Assembly (NCBI GenBank): GCA_020310875.1
Contig: CM035407.1
Span: 223,454,545-223,518,544 of the forward strand
DNA from: Ceratopteris richardii
Taxonomy: Eukaryota; Streptophyta; Polypodiopsida; Polypodiales; Pteridaceae
Length of the DNA: 64,000 bases
Direction of reading: 5' to 3'
Shown here in pieces: positions 1-11,379 of the stretch. How positions within the stretch are numbered: position 1 is the first letter of the stretch; every line of letters starts with the position of its first letter. The notes under the pieces were generated by a model. It did not search any database, was not told where the DNA came from, and saw only the letters and a program-made list of their open reading frames with translations. The translations under genes and the position numbers were made by a program.

Positions 1-91
1 GAAATTTCAACATGCTTCCAAACTAAAGCTGTCTTAACACACAATCTACTTTCTACTTTCAACATATATGTCCAGTCCTCAATTCACTTTT

Positions 92-266
92 AAAATTGCA
101 AAAGCCCTTTTGGCTTCAAACAGATCCTTTAATCCATATATCACAAGTATACATTAAATTCAATCTTATACTGATCAATTAGCTTTCAAACTTGCAACAG
201 CGCTTTTGGCTTCAAACAGATCCTCTAATCCATATATCACAAGTATACATTAAATTCAATCTTCTA
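92..266. repeat. Tandem pair, 96-bp period, 3' of SmD2
   Basis: Two direct copies (about 92-170 and 188-266) share the text 'cttttggcttcaaacagatc' and 'atatatcacaagtatacatt' with a constant 96-base offset and a few substitutions. They lie downstream of the SmD2 stop codon (497), so they are 3' UTR or 3' flanking DNA. Nothing else was recognised in bases 1-496. Confidence 0.8.
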
Positions 267-496
267 CTAAGTCTTTCTTTCACATACATTCGATGCCATT
301 TCATCAATCTGAAAAATAATTTACACAATTAAATAGATCCTGTAACTATTGGCCTGCTGTCTTCCTTAACGAAGCATTCACACCTCATATAAACATTGAG
401 AGATCAAAAATCCACCAAAATCAGCACCTTCACATACACAGAAAAATCACCAAAGCACAAAAAATACCACCCAGATTCCTGAAATATTTATATTCT

Positions 497-3400
497 TCAC
501 TTGGGATTACGAAGGACAATTATAACTGAGTCTCCTCGCAGAAACATTTTGCTGATAAACCTGTCTTTGTTTACAGGCTTTGCCTTCTTTTTTCCTTTCC
601 CTGTTTTGGGTACCTGAACCAGAAATTAAAAATATGATGAGAAACTGAAATGGCATACCAGAAACTTAAATTTGACCAATCAGAGTTTATAAGCATCACC
701 CCTGAGTTTCGATACACTAGTCAGCAAACATTATCTATGAACACCAGCCTTATAATATGCGAAGTCCTCAACATTGACCAAACACTATCATGAACACCAG
801 TCCTGACTATCGACGCAACTAAAATATTCAACCAATGCTATAACATCTTAGCTACAGCATACAGGTTGAAGGCCCACTTTTTCCTTCCATAAAGAAATAA
901 CTAGAATGTACAAGCCTCATCCCTGAGTTTATGAACATCATCCATGTCCAGAAGAATTCCACGAAGTGGCCAGACCTTTGCCTTGTACCCAATGGGTTTA
1001 TAGGTTCAAGCCCTGCCGCTGCCCTCCTATGATAACTTAAGATGATTGTACTGCCTTTCATCTGGCTTTTGATCGCTCACTCCTTAAGGTACATCACTTG
1101 AGAAGGATATCCATTCAGCCCTACTGCCCTTCACACACATCCATAAAATGGCAACATTGCGACCACTGGCCAAAGAGTTAATTGGCTGATATTTAGAATA
1201 AAGAATCAGAAAATCTCAGTTGAGTAGCCATTTTCCTCCTTTTCCTACTTTCTGTTTTTTGTTTTGGGGGCTTTTGGGTGGGGGATCAATATACACAACC
1301 AAACACATATTACTAGCTCTGTCTCATAAATGCTTATCAAGAGGGCTCGGCAGAGAAAGACAAAAGCAACATGCAAAACAAAAATTTCAGAAATAGATAC
1401 CTAAATCGTGAGATGAGAGAAGATGAAAAGAATTCAAGGAGAAACAAAGACAATGCAAGCCAAAAAAAAGAGATCAACCAAAATAGCACAAAAACATTAC
1501 AAGCAATGGAAGCCAATGTAATGATTTTTGCATCAATCCTTAAACATAACTCAAGGCAATATTAAAATATACAAAAAATTATCCACAAGTGTCCTCAGTG
1601 AAGTAAAGTACCTCTGTCCACATTTCACGCACATTTTCAAGCACCATATTGCAGTGTCTATCAAATGCCTTCACCCTCCCCAGCAACTTTTTATTGTTCC
1701 GACAGTTGATTAAAACCTGCATGCTCCAACGCAAAAAGTAAAGATCAACAAAGTACAAAGTAAAATAAACAGAAATAAAATGAGAATCAAAGAAAGGAAT
1801 AATCATGCGCAGACACCAAGGCCCCAAATTTGGTTATTTCTTCAGCAAATAATACCTGAGTATTATTCTTAACACTCATTGTCAACACTGACAAAGGACC
1901 TGTGCTAAATTCATCTTCTTTCTTTTCCTGATCTTCATCCATTGGTCTAGCACTGAAAGTGATAAACATTAATAAGCATATCAATTATGTAAAAATATGC
2001 ACAAGGCTAAGAACTCACCCAACCATAGCAGATTAAATCGTAATTATGAACTTCATGCCAAGAAGGGTGCAAACAACTTGAATAGTGGTGCAATGCATGG
2101 CATTAGGTAGGTTGTGAATTGTATACAGAAGAATGAAATAATGAAACAATGACATGGATAAATGAACAGACTCATCAAAGATCATAAATGTGTTAGTATG
2201 CACAAGTGTTACATTAGATGAGATTTCTTCCATTGTTATTGACTAAACTATTAGGGCGTCAGTGAATCAGCTCAGATAGATGTGGTCTTAATGATCAGGA
2301 CTGTACCATTTGATTTCCCAGTTTGGACCTTCTTTTCCACCAGCCAACCAAAACACACTAGAGTAAATGGGGCCACTCAGCAGCCTTGTCAAATCAACCT
2401 TTTTAACTAAATTGTCTCTGAGAGCATGCAATCAAAGGTTATCTTCCACTGGCACTATGAATAACTATAAAGAAACAAGAACTGAAACAAACATTGGCTG
2501 GAAAAGGAAAGCTGCAAAGATATTGTAGGATGGCAAAATAACCAGGGTGCAAGGATCCTAATTGAATCGGAGGTCATAGGTGGTGCTTTGTATTTCATTG
2601 TGTTTGTAGAAGATCATAATGAAGATTTGGAGCTGATTAGTGATGGACCAATGAGAAGAGTGTGGTGGCCACAGTGTAGTCTCTTAATCACATAGGCGAG
2701 GCTTATTTTTAAGTTGTCAAAAAGGAAAGACCACCTAAAACTCGTGGTTTTGGTTATGTGAATGGTTTTGAGAAGCTCAAAATTAATTATAGCCCTTGGA
2801 TTTCTATGATTTCCGACAATTAAGATCCATTCCCTCGTCGAAAATGTGCCATCTCATATGTGATATGGGCCATTGGATATAAACTCGATCGGACAGTCTT
2901 CTTTGACCCAAAAAAATAACTTGAACGCCTAAAATCCCGACTATTGAATCTCAAGATCATCTAATGAATGAGGATGACTTCCCATAAGAAAAAGGCGCCT
3001 TTCAATGGGCTAATCCTATGGTTCCGTATCCCTCCCAAAGAAGCTCAGCTTCAAATGCACCCGTCCGTAGGATGAAGGCCTAATCAAATGGCTGATATTG
3101 GCTGAGAAAATCAGCTCAGCCCCGATCGGTTATCTCAAGATCTAAGGGCCCAAAAGGCTACAGAGTGTGCAAAAGAAATCCGTTATCCTCTCCTAAATCC
3201 CATGCATGGAAGATCCTCTCTCTTTCTTTATATGCCTGTTAATTTTGTCCATTTGATTGAAGCATCCAAAGGCTTTAAGTAGTGTTCTGTAACCCTTTAA
3301 TCCTCTCAAGGTTTTAAGTGTTGGAAAGATCCTTCAATTGGAGCTACCTCACTTCCAACAAAGTGCCTATGCATACACCCTTGTATGTGGAGCTATTTCA

Positions 3401-5275
3401 CAATGCTTTAGACTTCAAAGGATAGTTTCTATTTCAGCCACATAGGCTTGCAAGGAAGCCATTTGGTTAACCCACCAATGGAGTGAGTTTGGAACGCTTG
3501 AAAAGGCACCTATTCTTGGATGTGGTAGCCAAAGTGCCATATGTTTAGCAAAGAATTGCACTTTCCATGCTCGCACAAAGCATATTGATATGAGATATCA
3601 CTTCATCAAAGAAGTGTTAAATGATGACCAATCACTTTGATCAAGGCCAATACTTCAAAGAATCTTGCAAATGCCCTCACTAAGTGTCTACCTTAGGCAG
3701 AACATCAACTATGTATACAAATGGTGTTATGTATACAAATGGTGCTATGTATACAAATAGTCGGATTTATTAACTTAAAGGATCCTTCTTTTCCCTTTAG
3801 GTGAGAGGTTTTTGGGGATAAAGGCCCCAAAAACTCTCCTTTTTATATTTTCACCCTTCCCGATGATGCTCTCTCTCATGTATCATGTTTGAGAGCTTTT
3901 AAATTATATATTTCTTATATTTTTCCGATTCCAAATTGAAGAGTTATAAACAGTTAAGCACTTATATTATTTTTATGACTCTTGGTCATTGAACATGTGT
4001 GAACATGCCCAAATGACCTAAAAGTCATCAATAAAACTTGGTCCCAGAAGTTACATAAATTGAAGAGAGGGACAACTATAACTTCAACATCTTCATCTTC
4101 TTCTATTATTTTTTGCACAAGTTTCTCTCTCTAATTTCTCTCTCCTCATGCAATAACTCGCTCCTTTGTATTTGGTGCAACCAAACACGTCATCACTTAG
4201 CTCTCCAGAGTCTCTTTCACGTACATGTCCAACTACTAAAAATCATAAAAATCATGCAAATGCCTATAACTCCTCAATATGAAGCCAAAAAAATATGTGG
4301 ATAGCTCTTGAAGAGAGCTATCATATGGACGGGTAAAAAATGTATATAGAGAAGCTCTTTGGGGCCTTTATTCCCAACATCATGTAGACAAGTAAATGCA
4401 CATAATGCTTATATGGGAGACTATTGTGTTTATTTTTTAATCCCCAAAGGTACAAAAAGGCATTTGGATGCCTTAAATGATTTAGGAATATGATGGTGGA
4501 CTATATGTCAATCTTGATAAAAACAAGGTTATGACGCCACTCCACCTATAACGAGTCATAAGGCAAGCACCGTCATTTACATAGATGCTATAAATCTATG
4601 ATACAACAAGGAATTTCATATGTCCCACACTTGGATGCCATATGTCCAAGTTATGTATAAGGATCCCATATGTTCTTAGATCTAAAAATCCAATGGCCTA
4701 ATTGATGCCATATGTCGCTAGTTCTCCACATTACAACAAAAGGACCATCACATTGAGAGGAATGTTCATAGTTCCATGATCCACTTTTTTGTCCAAAGCC
4801 TCTTTCATTCTCATACATGCACCTTAATCCCACATGCAAAAAGATTTGCTCTTCACTCCATATATAATGAGGGCCTCACTTCACTCCTCTCAAACTTATG
4901 CACTATAGCTCATTGCTAAGAGCCCCCACACTCTCCTCATCGAGTCTTCATGCTCATAATGCGTTCTATGTAAATTGTTTGCATTTATTTTGATCATTAT
5001 GTTTTCATATCTTTTGTTCCATCCTCCATAACTTAATTAGTGTGTGAATAATAATAAATTAGGAGTTGCTTTCTTCATTCAACATACAATTGACTACATA
5101 TTTTGTGCGAGATGGAGTTAAGACATGTACTCATTATATCTCTGTACACACATTGCTGCTCATCATGTTGTAATCCACACATGTTGCTTTTACTCTACAA
5201 TTGCTTTATCCTTCTATCCCCAGGATAGAGTTTTACACCCTTCTTGATTGTATTATTTGGCCCTTAGCACACATT

Positions 5276-5370
<95 letters not shown>

Positions 5371-5564
5371 CCAAAAAAAACCGCCCCCATAAAGTTTCAA
5401 GAAACCCTTACAACCCTCAAAGAACACACAGAAGTAAGAACGACGACGTGAAAATGGTTAGAGAAGTTAGAATCTCAAAATCAGGAGATTTGTTGCTACT
5501 TGCAAGAAAATGAGACAGTGAAAATCGAAAGTGCATACTACAAGAGCTCTTTTCCATACCTCAT
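497..5564 (-). CDS. SMD2: Spliceosomal Sm core protein SmD2, four coding exons
   Basis: SmD2 is a subunit of the heptameric Sm ring that binds the U-rich site of spliceosomal snRNAs. Minus-strand coding exons are 5560-5564, 1856-1952, 1612-1716 and 497-613; all junctions are GT-AG and the frame is continuous, giving 107 residues, the usual plant length. Exon 2 encodes the acidic N-terminus and '[15 protein letters not shown]'. Exon 3 encodes '[19 protein letters not shown]' (Sm1) up to 'VREMWTE'. Exon 4 encodes a Lys-rich loop and '[16 protein letters not shown]' (Sm2) and the stop. Exon 2 begins one base before 'ARPMDEDQ', so it needs an upstream ATGAG exon; ATGAG|gtatgg at 5564-5556 fits in phase and matches the MS-R-P start known from plant homologues. 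Exons 2-4 are certain; the micro-exon is inferred. If it were wrong, translation could start at the Met at 1941-1943. Confidence 0.92.
3400..3700 (+). pseudogene. Ty1/copia RNase H relic inside SmD2 intron 1
   Basis: A plus-strand frame reads '[20 protein letters not shown]', then '[11 protein letters not shown]', and after a frameshift '[19 protein letters not shown]'-like text. This is the C-terminal end of copia RNase H (D-S-Q-S-A-I...AKNP..H.RTKHI...YHFIRE....ALTK.LP). Frameshifts and stops show a dead fragment. It lies in the 3.6-kb first intron of SmD2 in antisense orientation to the gene. Flanking LTRs were not recognised. Confidence 0.75.
3711..3764. repeat. Three 18-bp tandem units after the RNase H relic
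   Basis: Units 3711-3728, 3729-3746 and 3747-3764 each start 'atgtatacaaat'; the first two differ by one base and the third diverges at its end. They follow directly behind the end of the copia RNase H relic. Confidence 0.9.
4300..4322. repeat. Short perfect hairpin in SmD2 intron 1
   Basis: The nine bases 'gatagctct' (4300-4308) are followed by a five-base loop and their exact reverse complement 'agagctatc' (4314-4322). No function is implied. The rest of intron 1 (1953-3400, 3765-5278) shows no gene I can support. Confidence 0.7.
5279..5367. repeat. (TC)n microsatellite, about 44 repeats, uninterrupted
   Basis: An uninterrupted 89-base TC run lies in SmD2 intron 1, about 190 bases from the predicted first splice donor; it reads as GA in the sense of the gene. 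The long Ser-Leu and Arg-Glu open frames across it are artefacts of the repeat. Confidence 0.98.
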
Positions 5565-5710
5565 GATGAGAATCTGCAAGAAAACGGCTGGTTCTTCAAG
5601 AATGCAACGTTCCTCGACAAGAAACAGGGTTTTAGCCGTCCAAATACAACTACTACTCTGTGAAATCCACGCTTGAGAAATCGGGCTTTCCCTTCATTGT
5701 TTATACTAGA
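5565..5710 (-). promoter_or_regulatory. Probable SmD2 5' UTR and core promoter
   Basis: On the minus strand upstream of the ATGAG micro-exon, a TATAAA-like element lies at about 5698-5706. About 60-70 bases downstream is an AAACCCTG telo-box-like motif (5625-5632 region), a motif often found near the start of plant genes for RNA and translation machinery. The spacing would give a 5' UTR of roughly 110 bases. This is inference from motif and position; no transcript evidence is available here. Confidence 0.45.
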
Positions 5711-5811
5711 ATTATTATGAACCCGCGTATTGTATCCCCTAACTTCGACTTAAGCTAATGCCGAACTTTCTTTATATTAAAACTAATGCCGAACTTCCTT
5801 TATATTAAAAA

Positions 5812-5918
5812 AAAACTTCGACTTAGGTTTGAAATTGCAACTGTACAAGTTAAAGTCCGGAGGAGTAGGCTTCGGCTGAACTTCCATTAAAATTATAAAA
5901 AAGAAAACTTCGACTTAG
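5812..5918 (+). mobile_element. 5'-truncated SINE copy with inverted 5' part and TSDs
   Basis: The 15-base target duplication 'aaaacttcgacttag' occurs at 5812-5826 and 5904-5918. Between them, 5849-5889 matches the 3' end of the SINE at 54098-54392 in plus orientation and runs into an A-rich tail. The 21 bases 5828-5848 are instead the reverse complement of the SINE sequence that should precede them. This layout is what twin priming by a LINE reverse transcriptase produces. The copy is about 140 bases upstream of the predicted SmD2 promoter. Confidence 0.75.
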
Positions 5919-6089
5919 TTTTAGAGAATAGGTCAATGCCGAACTTCTTTTTTTTCTTTTTACTTTTATTTTTTAATACTTCGACTTACTTTTCACGCTC
6001 ATCATCTAGATGTCTCAATTAATACTTGGTTCAAATTGAGAATCCCAAAGCCTTTTATTTTTATCTAATGAATGAGAATCATTTGGGGT

Positions 6090-6865
6090 TGGGACATACT
6101 TTCCAAAGTTTTTATTGTTAAGTTGTGTTCAGTGTGTTTTGGGGAGAACATATGTATGTGGCAATGATTTTTTTATCTCATGGAACATAGGTAGGATAGT
6201 TCCACCATTAGTTTTTTCATAAATGAGGTTTTACCACTAAGTGTGAACAGTAACATAGTTATGATAGTTCCACCATTATTTTGTTCATACATAAGGTTGG
6301 AACCCTTTTTCCATAGATCACTTTCCACCACTTAGTGCAAGCAAATAGCTAAGGTAGAACAAGAATACTATAATAATAAACAAAGAATTTATAATCTTAG
6401 GTTGGCTTTACATAGGGAAAGAGGAACTTTGCACCCTTAAAGGGTAAGCAAAATATTTCATCACCTTTTGTGAAGAGAAAATAAGACTCGAACATACACC
6501 AAAAGTCATGCATTTTATGTGAATTGTATAAAAATAAATATAATGTGAAAAAAACAACAAAAGTTTTATGGTCTCTAGGGTCCACCGCTCCTAGTTGAAG
6601 GTTGGAACTCTTTTGTTCCTCAGTGCAGGCATATTGAAACATTCTTCTCTCAAATGTTCCATGAGGTGTCATGAAAACATGCGTGCCATTGTCTCTATGT
6701 GAATAGGAGATACCAAGTGGAAATACCTTATTGCATCTTCTATCTCCAAAAGACGTGTCACCACCATATGTGAAACCAACCTTATGTGTGAACAAAATGG
6801 CAATGGAACTAGCATAATTATTTTGTGTTGATGCCACATGCACATGTTTCACTAAGAACGGTGTG
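6090..6865. repeat. Degenerate repeat family with inverted copies
   Basis: The text 'gttccaccatta.ttttgttcata.a.aaggttgg' appears in plus orientation near 6195-6235 and 6258-6296, and as a diverged reverse complement near 6775-6820. The preceding 'aacatRtgYatgtggca' is also shared (about 6148 and, inverted, about 6850). Inside lies a 163-codon minus-strand open frame (6397-6888) that I do not recognise and do not call as a gene. Region 5919-6090 shows only AT-rich sequence. Confidence 0.45.
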
Positions 6866-7449
6866 AATCCAAAATCTAAGGCTTGCAAAGGTATGTATTA
6901 TCCAATCCCTTGAGCCCTTAGAAATCCCATGGGTGTAAGTGGAGTGTGACATAGGGTTTGTTTTGACTCTTTATTGTAGATTTCTTTGGGTGTGTGAGCT
7001 TAGTCTATCACATGAGTTTATCTCTTAAGTTTATCACTTTTGAGTTGTATGGGTGTGGTTCTCCTACTCTAGGGGGCAATGCCTCTACATGAAGCACTAG
7101 TAAATGGAATTTCATTTTATAAGGATGGGCCCTTTCCTTTCTAGCCATCGAATAAGAGTTCTCACAAAAAGTTAGTAATCCACCATATCATGTTTCGGCT
7201 TACTATGCACCTCTATGTCCTCTTATTCCTTCACAATCATTCCTAATGACTTTTCACATTTATTAACTTGATGGTGCCAATTTTTTAGAGCAATAACTAA
7301 GGTGTTCAACTCTTATTTAAATGCCTACTAGTTCCATAGAATCATTCTTAGTCTACCATTATTGGAACTCGATCCCATGGTAAATGCTTTCATCAAATCT
7401 TAAAGGATTTGTAAAGCACCAACGGTAGAACTTATAGCTTTCTCAATGC

Positions 7450-8515
7450 TTCTTGTCCAGATTACACATATACCTACTCACAACTCCCACTACAAATGTG
7501 ATCTCTATATCAATAACTACCATAGCATACATGAGACTACTAACAATAGATTCACAATGACTTTTGGGTCTTGAATATTCCCTTCTCCTCGTCATATTTA
7601 GGAAAATCATCCTTGCCCAACTTCACAAATGTAGGTAGTGGTATGCTTGATGCCTTTCAACCATGCATATTGAACCTATGAAGCACTTTGGAGATATACT
7701 CTCTTCACAAAAAATATATGCTTCTTTTAATCCTATTACAAGTAACCCTCATGCCAAGAATATGTTTTGCATCTCCCAAATCTTTCATGTCAAAAATCTG
7801 ATTCAAATTTATCTTCAAAAGAGACTCTAAGGATTCTTTAGCAATGAGCATACCATATCAAACTTCCATCTAAACATCTTTTAGTGTAGAGATGGTGATC
7901 CTCATTATTTCTAGAATAGCTTTGGGACTTCATGAATGCATCAAACCTTTAATACCACTATCTAGGTGATTTTTTAAGTCCATACAAGTTTTCTTGAGCT
8001 TACAGAGTAAACTTCCTTTGGCCATAACTTTTTGTGCCAAGAACGATATAACCCTCTCATTGTTCCATATAGATCTCATATGTAAGATCTCCATGCAAGA
8101 AAGTAGTCTCCACATCCATTTGAACTAGCTCTAAGCTCTCTTTTGTAGCTAACCAACCAACATGCATAATGTGGTCACCTTGACCATTGGCATGAAAATT
8201 TCCTCAAAATCCACTCCTTCATGTTGTTTGAATCCCATTGTAACCATATATGCTTTTGTATTTTGGAGAAGCATTGTTTAATGTGAAGAATTAGAAACCA
8301 ATTCTCAAGTATCATTCTTATGAACAGGCCATGTTCACCCTTCACGTAACCCTCCCAATTGACATTATCATTTATCTCCATAACTTTTTTGTAACAAGAA
8401 TGGTCACTAGATTTTTTTTCGCATAACAAAATATAAACTTGGCATAAATATATCAAATTGTTGAGCTTGACTCGGTGCATAGGTTGCCAAGGGGTGCATA
8501 GGTGGTGCACATGTG
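7450..8515 (-). pseudogene. Cop-G copia reverse transcriptase / RNase H relic
   Basis: Minus-strand frames with many stops and shifts read 'CYKKVMEINDNVNWEGYVKG' (start of the RVT_2-type RT), 'MGFKQHEGVDFEEIF' and 'VKVTTLCML', then 'LLCKLKKT..DLKNHL' and, near 7470-7560, 'SLMYAMVV..DI.F.VGVVSRYM'. These line up in order with the pol gene of Cop-E (36100-37150), its closest relative in the window. The RNase H end is no longer recognisable. Region 6890-7450 holds no gene I can support. Confidence 0.7.
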
Positions 8516-8519
8516 GTCA

Positions 8520-9590
8520 TTGTCAGTGAGGGTGCACATGTTGTGCAGAAGGTATACTCACATTTGTTAACATTGCTAAAGTTCACCTCTAAGTATTGGA
8601 GACTTCAGGGAGTGTGCAAGCACCCTCCCTTGCAATGATTTAAGTGTAATTTTCACAAGGCTAAGGGTACAGAATTGTATGCCATATACATTAAGATATG
8701 GCAAAAAGTATATGTAAAGGCCTCCCTATAATTTTCTATTTTTGGAACACATGGACTTTGGTCACTACATGAAAAAAGAAGATCATTCGGATAGAAGGAT
8801 TGTATGTAGAAGAAAGATCCTTTGGGGATGCACTTGAAGCTTAGAACAATATGAAGAACAAGGTTTGGGCTCAATATGGGACAATGTGCCAAGTGGTGAA
8901 TTCTATGTCCAAGGCCATGGACTATGGAAGGTACATATGGACAAAAGGTAAGGTTTTGTATGGAGAAGCAATTATGGATATTAGTGAGCATATGCTAATC
9001 AATGTGAGTGCATAGAGTAAGGGATGTTTTTGTGTGTACCGTGTGAAGTGTGGAGTTTGCTGAATTTCCAATAGAGCTTAGAGAGGTAGAGGAGAACGAA
9101 ATCAAGTGAAGCACAAGGAAATATTGATACATTCTCCATTGTCATATTGCTAGTCTCCCACACTGCCTAGTTTAGACAAGAAGAAGAAAACTAAACTAGG
9201 CTTCTCATTTCGCTATTCCAAGGAGACAATTGTAGGTCATTGCTGAAGGTGTGGCTAGGGCTCCCAACCTTGGAGAAGACTTGAGTGCAAGTTTGCACAA
9301 AGTCAAGACAAGTGATCAAGGAGAAGAGGCACTATACAGAGTCTTTGTACCTACAAGTATGGTACTTTGGTGCACTTGAATGTACTTGGATTGTCCTTTT
9401 CTTGTCTTTTATTTATATTTTGGTGTATTTTGAAGTACTTGCTATAAATTTTCAATTTGTCTACTTCTGCTCTATAGCCTTCTCAGGTAAATTTTGAGTT
9501 GTAACTCCCTTATTGATAAATTCAAGAACACATTTGCTATGGGCACAAAGTGTATGCTTATCATCTTCTTCTACAAACATTCAACCCCCA
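8520..9590. other. About 1-kb unassigned block interrupting Cop-G
   Basis: Cop-G integrase ends around 9600 (minus) and its RT resumes near 8515, so this block separates two adjacent pol parts. It shows no convincing coding frame and no match to the LTRs of Cop-A, -B, -D, -E or -F. It could be a solo LTR or another insertion; I could not find convincing termini or a target duplication. Confidence 0.4.
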
Positions 9591-9599
9591 AAGTACCCA

Positions 9600-10817
9600 C
9601 AACATAGGTGCATGTGAGACATGTGAAGACTATCTAATGGTTATCGATCAAGAAGAGTTGCAAGTTGTTGTTGAAAAATTTCATGAACAACCTTATCTAT
9701 CAAATTCTTTTGCATACTAGCAAGAGTATTGCCATGCTAAAAGAAAATCTTCTTCAACCTTCTCTACTGGTTATATATGCATCTTAGGCTCATTGAAAAT
9801 AACATCATTGCTTTTTATCAATGAACATGTTTTAGGATCCAATGCCCAATATCCAAACTACATCATTCCATATCCAGGAAAAATGCGTTTTCTAGATTTA
9901 GGGTCAATATTTTTTCAAAAATCCTTGAGACATTAACATTTTCTTCACATCTAAACACTTGAAGGTGATCATAGTGTGGTGGCTTCCAAATGCATAGTTG
10001 TTGTGTAACTTTCTAGTCTTTGATGTGATAGGTCAAAGGCTTATCACATGAGCAATAGTTAAGAATGCCTTTGGCCAAAATCCTTGAGTGAGATTTGCAT
10101 GATGTGACATAGAAAATATACTTGATGATCCTAACTATATGGAGTTGTAAGCTCTCTATGAATTGATTTAGAGTGAAAATACTAGATGAAATCATGAGAG
10201 GTATATTCTCCTCCATTATCAAAACATAGAACCTTGGGTTTTAATCCATTTTCAATCTCTACCACAACAAATCATTACTTGAATGTGGGAAAAACCTCAT
10301 TTTTTGACCTGATAGGAAATACTCAAACTTCCCTAGTAGCATTGTCAATGACATCGACAAAATAAAGAGCTCCACCTAGTGATCTAGTAGAAATAAAACC
10401 ATACATGTCTAGATGAACAAGACCTATTGGATGAATGGAAGAGTGAAAGTATGTTTTGTGCTCATTTCTAATTTGTTGGCAATATTGGCAATGCTTACAA
10501 AGTGGGAAATTAGAAAAATGAGAACATGAATACATATCTAGAACATAAAAGAGATTCCATCTGTTACAAGACCTATGACCCAAATGACAATGCCACAAAG
10601 AAATCATAGGTTGTTGAGTAATTGCTAGCAAGTATTCTTTCTTAAATACAAATAAAGGATAAAGTGATCGAGAATAAAAAACCACTTTACATCCAATGTC
10701 GTCAAGTTGATTAATCAACATCAAATTACATGAAAGATAAGGAACATAAAAAACATAGTAAACTTTGACCCATCTACAAATTTTGGACAAGTACATCACC
10801 AGTCCTAACCAAATCAC
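9600..10817 (-). pseudogene. Cop-G copia integrase relic
   Basis: The frame at 10323-10817 contains 'YPLFVFKKEYLLAITQQPM', 'LWHCHLGHRS' (zinc-binding His pair), 'CKHCQYC' and 'IGLVHLDMYG' with '..YFVDVIDNATREV', which is the GAG_pre-integrase plus the start of the integrase core. From about 10300 down to 9600 further pieces such as 'SNDVIFNEPKMH' (integrase C-terminal region) appear with stops. It matches the integrase of Cop-E (34900-36050) segment by segment. It is broken and non-functional. Confidence 0.75.
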
Positions 10818-10884
10818 TCAAGTAAGAGCCTTCAAGCAAAGGAAGAAGGAGGTGTAGGTAATTGTTTAACATGGCCAAAAACCT

Positions 10885-11339
10885 TTTTTTATATATTTTG
10901 GTAGTGATGTGTGTGAACAAATTGAGGACCATTGGGGTAGTTTTTTTCCCTCTTTTGGAGGTCTTTTTTCCCTCGGCTTACATTCACTTGGTAATACATT
11001 CTATATTGTGTTGAGCTCCAAGATTCTTCTTCTTCAATTAATACCCCTTCGGTCACAGTCTCAGAATCACAAGAAAATTGGTGAGCATACTTGGGGCGAT
11101 TAGAAGTTCATAACTTCTTCACTCTGTGGCATCAACATTTCCATATGTGCTTATTTTGGCCTCCGAATGCACAATCACAACAACTATACATGCAATTTTA
11201 TCCTTTTGTGACAAACACATATATAGGTTTCAACTTGCTAGTACAAGTGCCTTGAAGAGCTTGATAGGATGTTTCTATTCAATTTTTTGTCTTCTTCCTT
11301 GTGTTGTTTGTGTGCATCTACAGACCTCAAACTCCAACA
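10885..11339 (+). mobile_element. Mini copia insertion of the Cop-A family (LTR-leader-LTR end)
   Basis: Plus strand reads a diverged Cop-A LTR ('gtagtgatgtgtgtgaac', 'ggaggt..ttttccctc', 'gtaatacattc.atattgtg'), then the Cop-A-type untranslated leader (about 11040-11280, matching the leader of Cop-C at 28030-28260), then an LTR 3' end ('cttccttgtgttgtt' ... 'ctccaaca'). Coding sequence and the rest of the second LTR are missing. Flanks are AACCT (10880-10884) and GACCT (11340-11344), a 4 of 5 target duplication. It sits inside the Cop-G gag module array. Confidence 0.65.
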
Positions 11340-11379
11340 GACCTGTCTTCTTCTTTGACATTTTTTAAGCATGACCTTC

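Noticed and set aside
3711..3764. Possible CRISPR-like repeats
   Set aside because: Three contiguous 18-bp units without spacers in a plant intron; a simple tandem repeat.
5201..5451. Open frames rich in Ser-Leu or Arg-Glu
   Set aside because: They are translations of the uninterrupted TC repeat on either strand.
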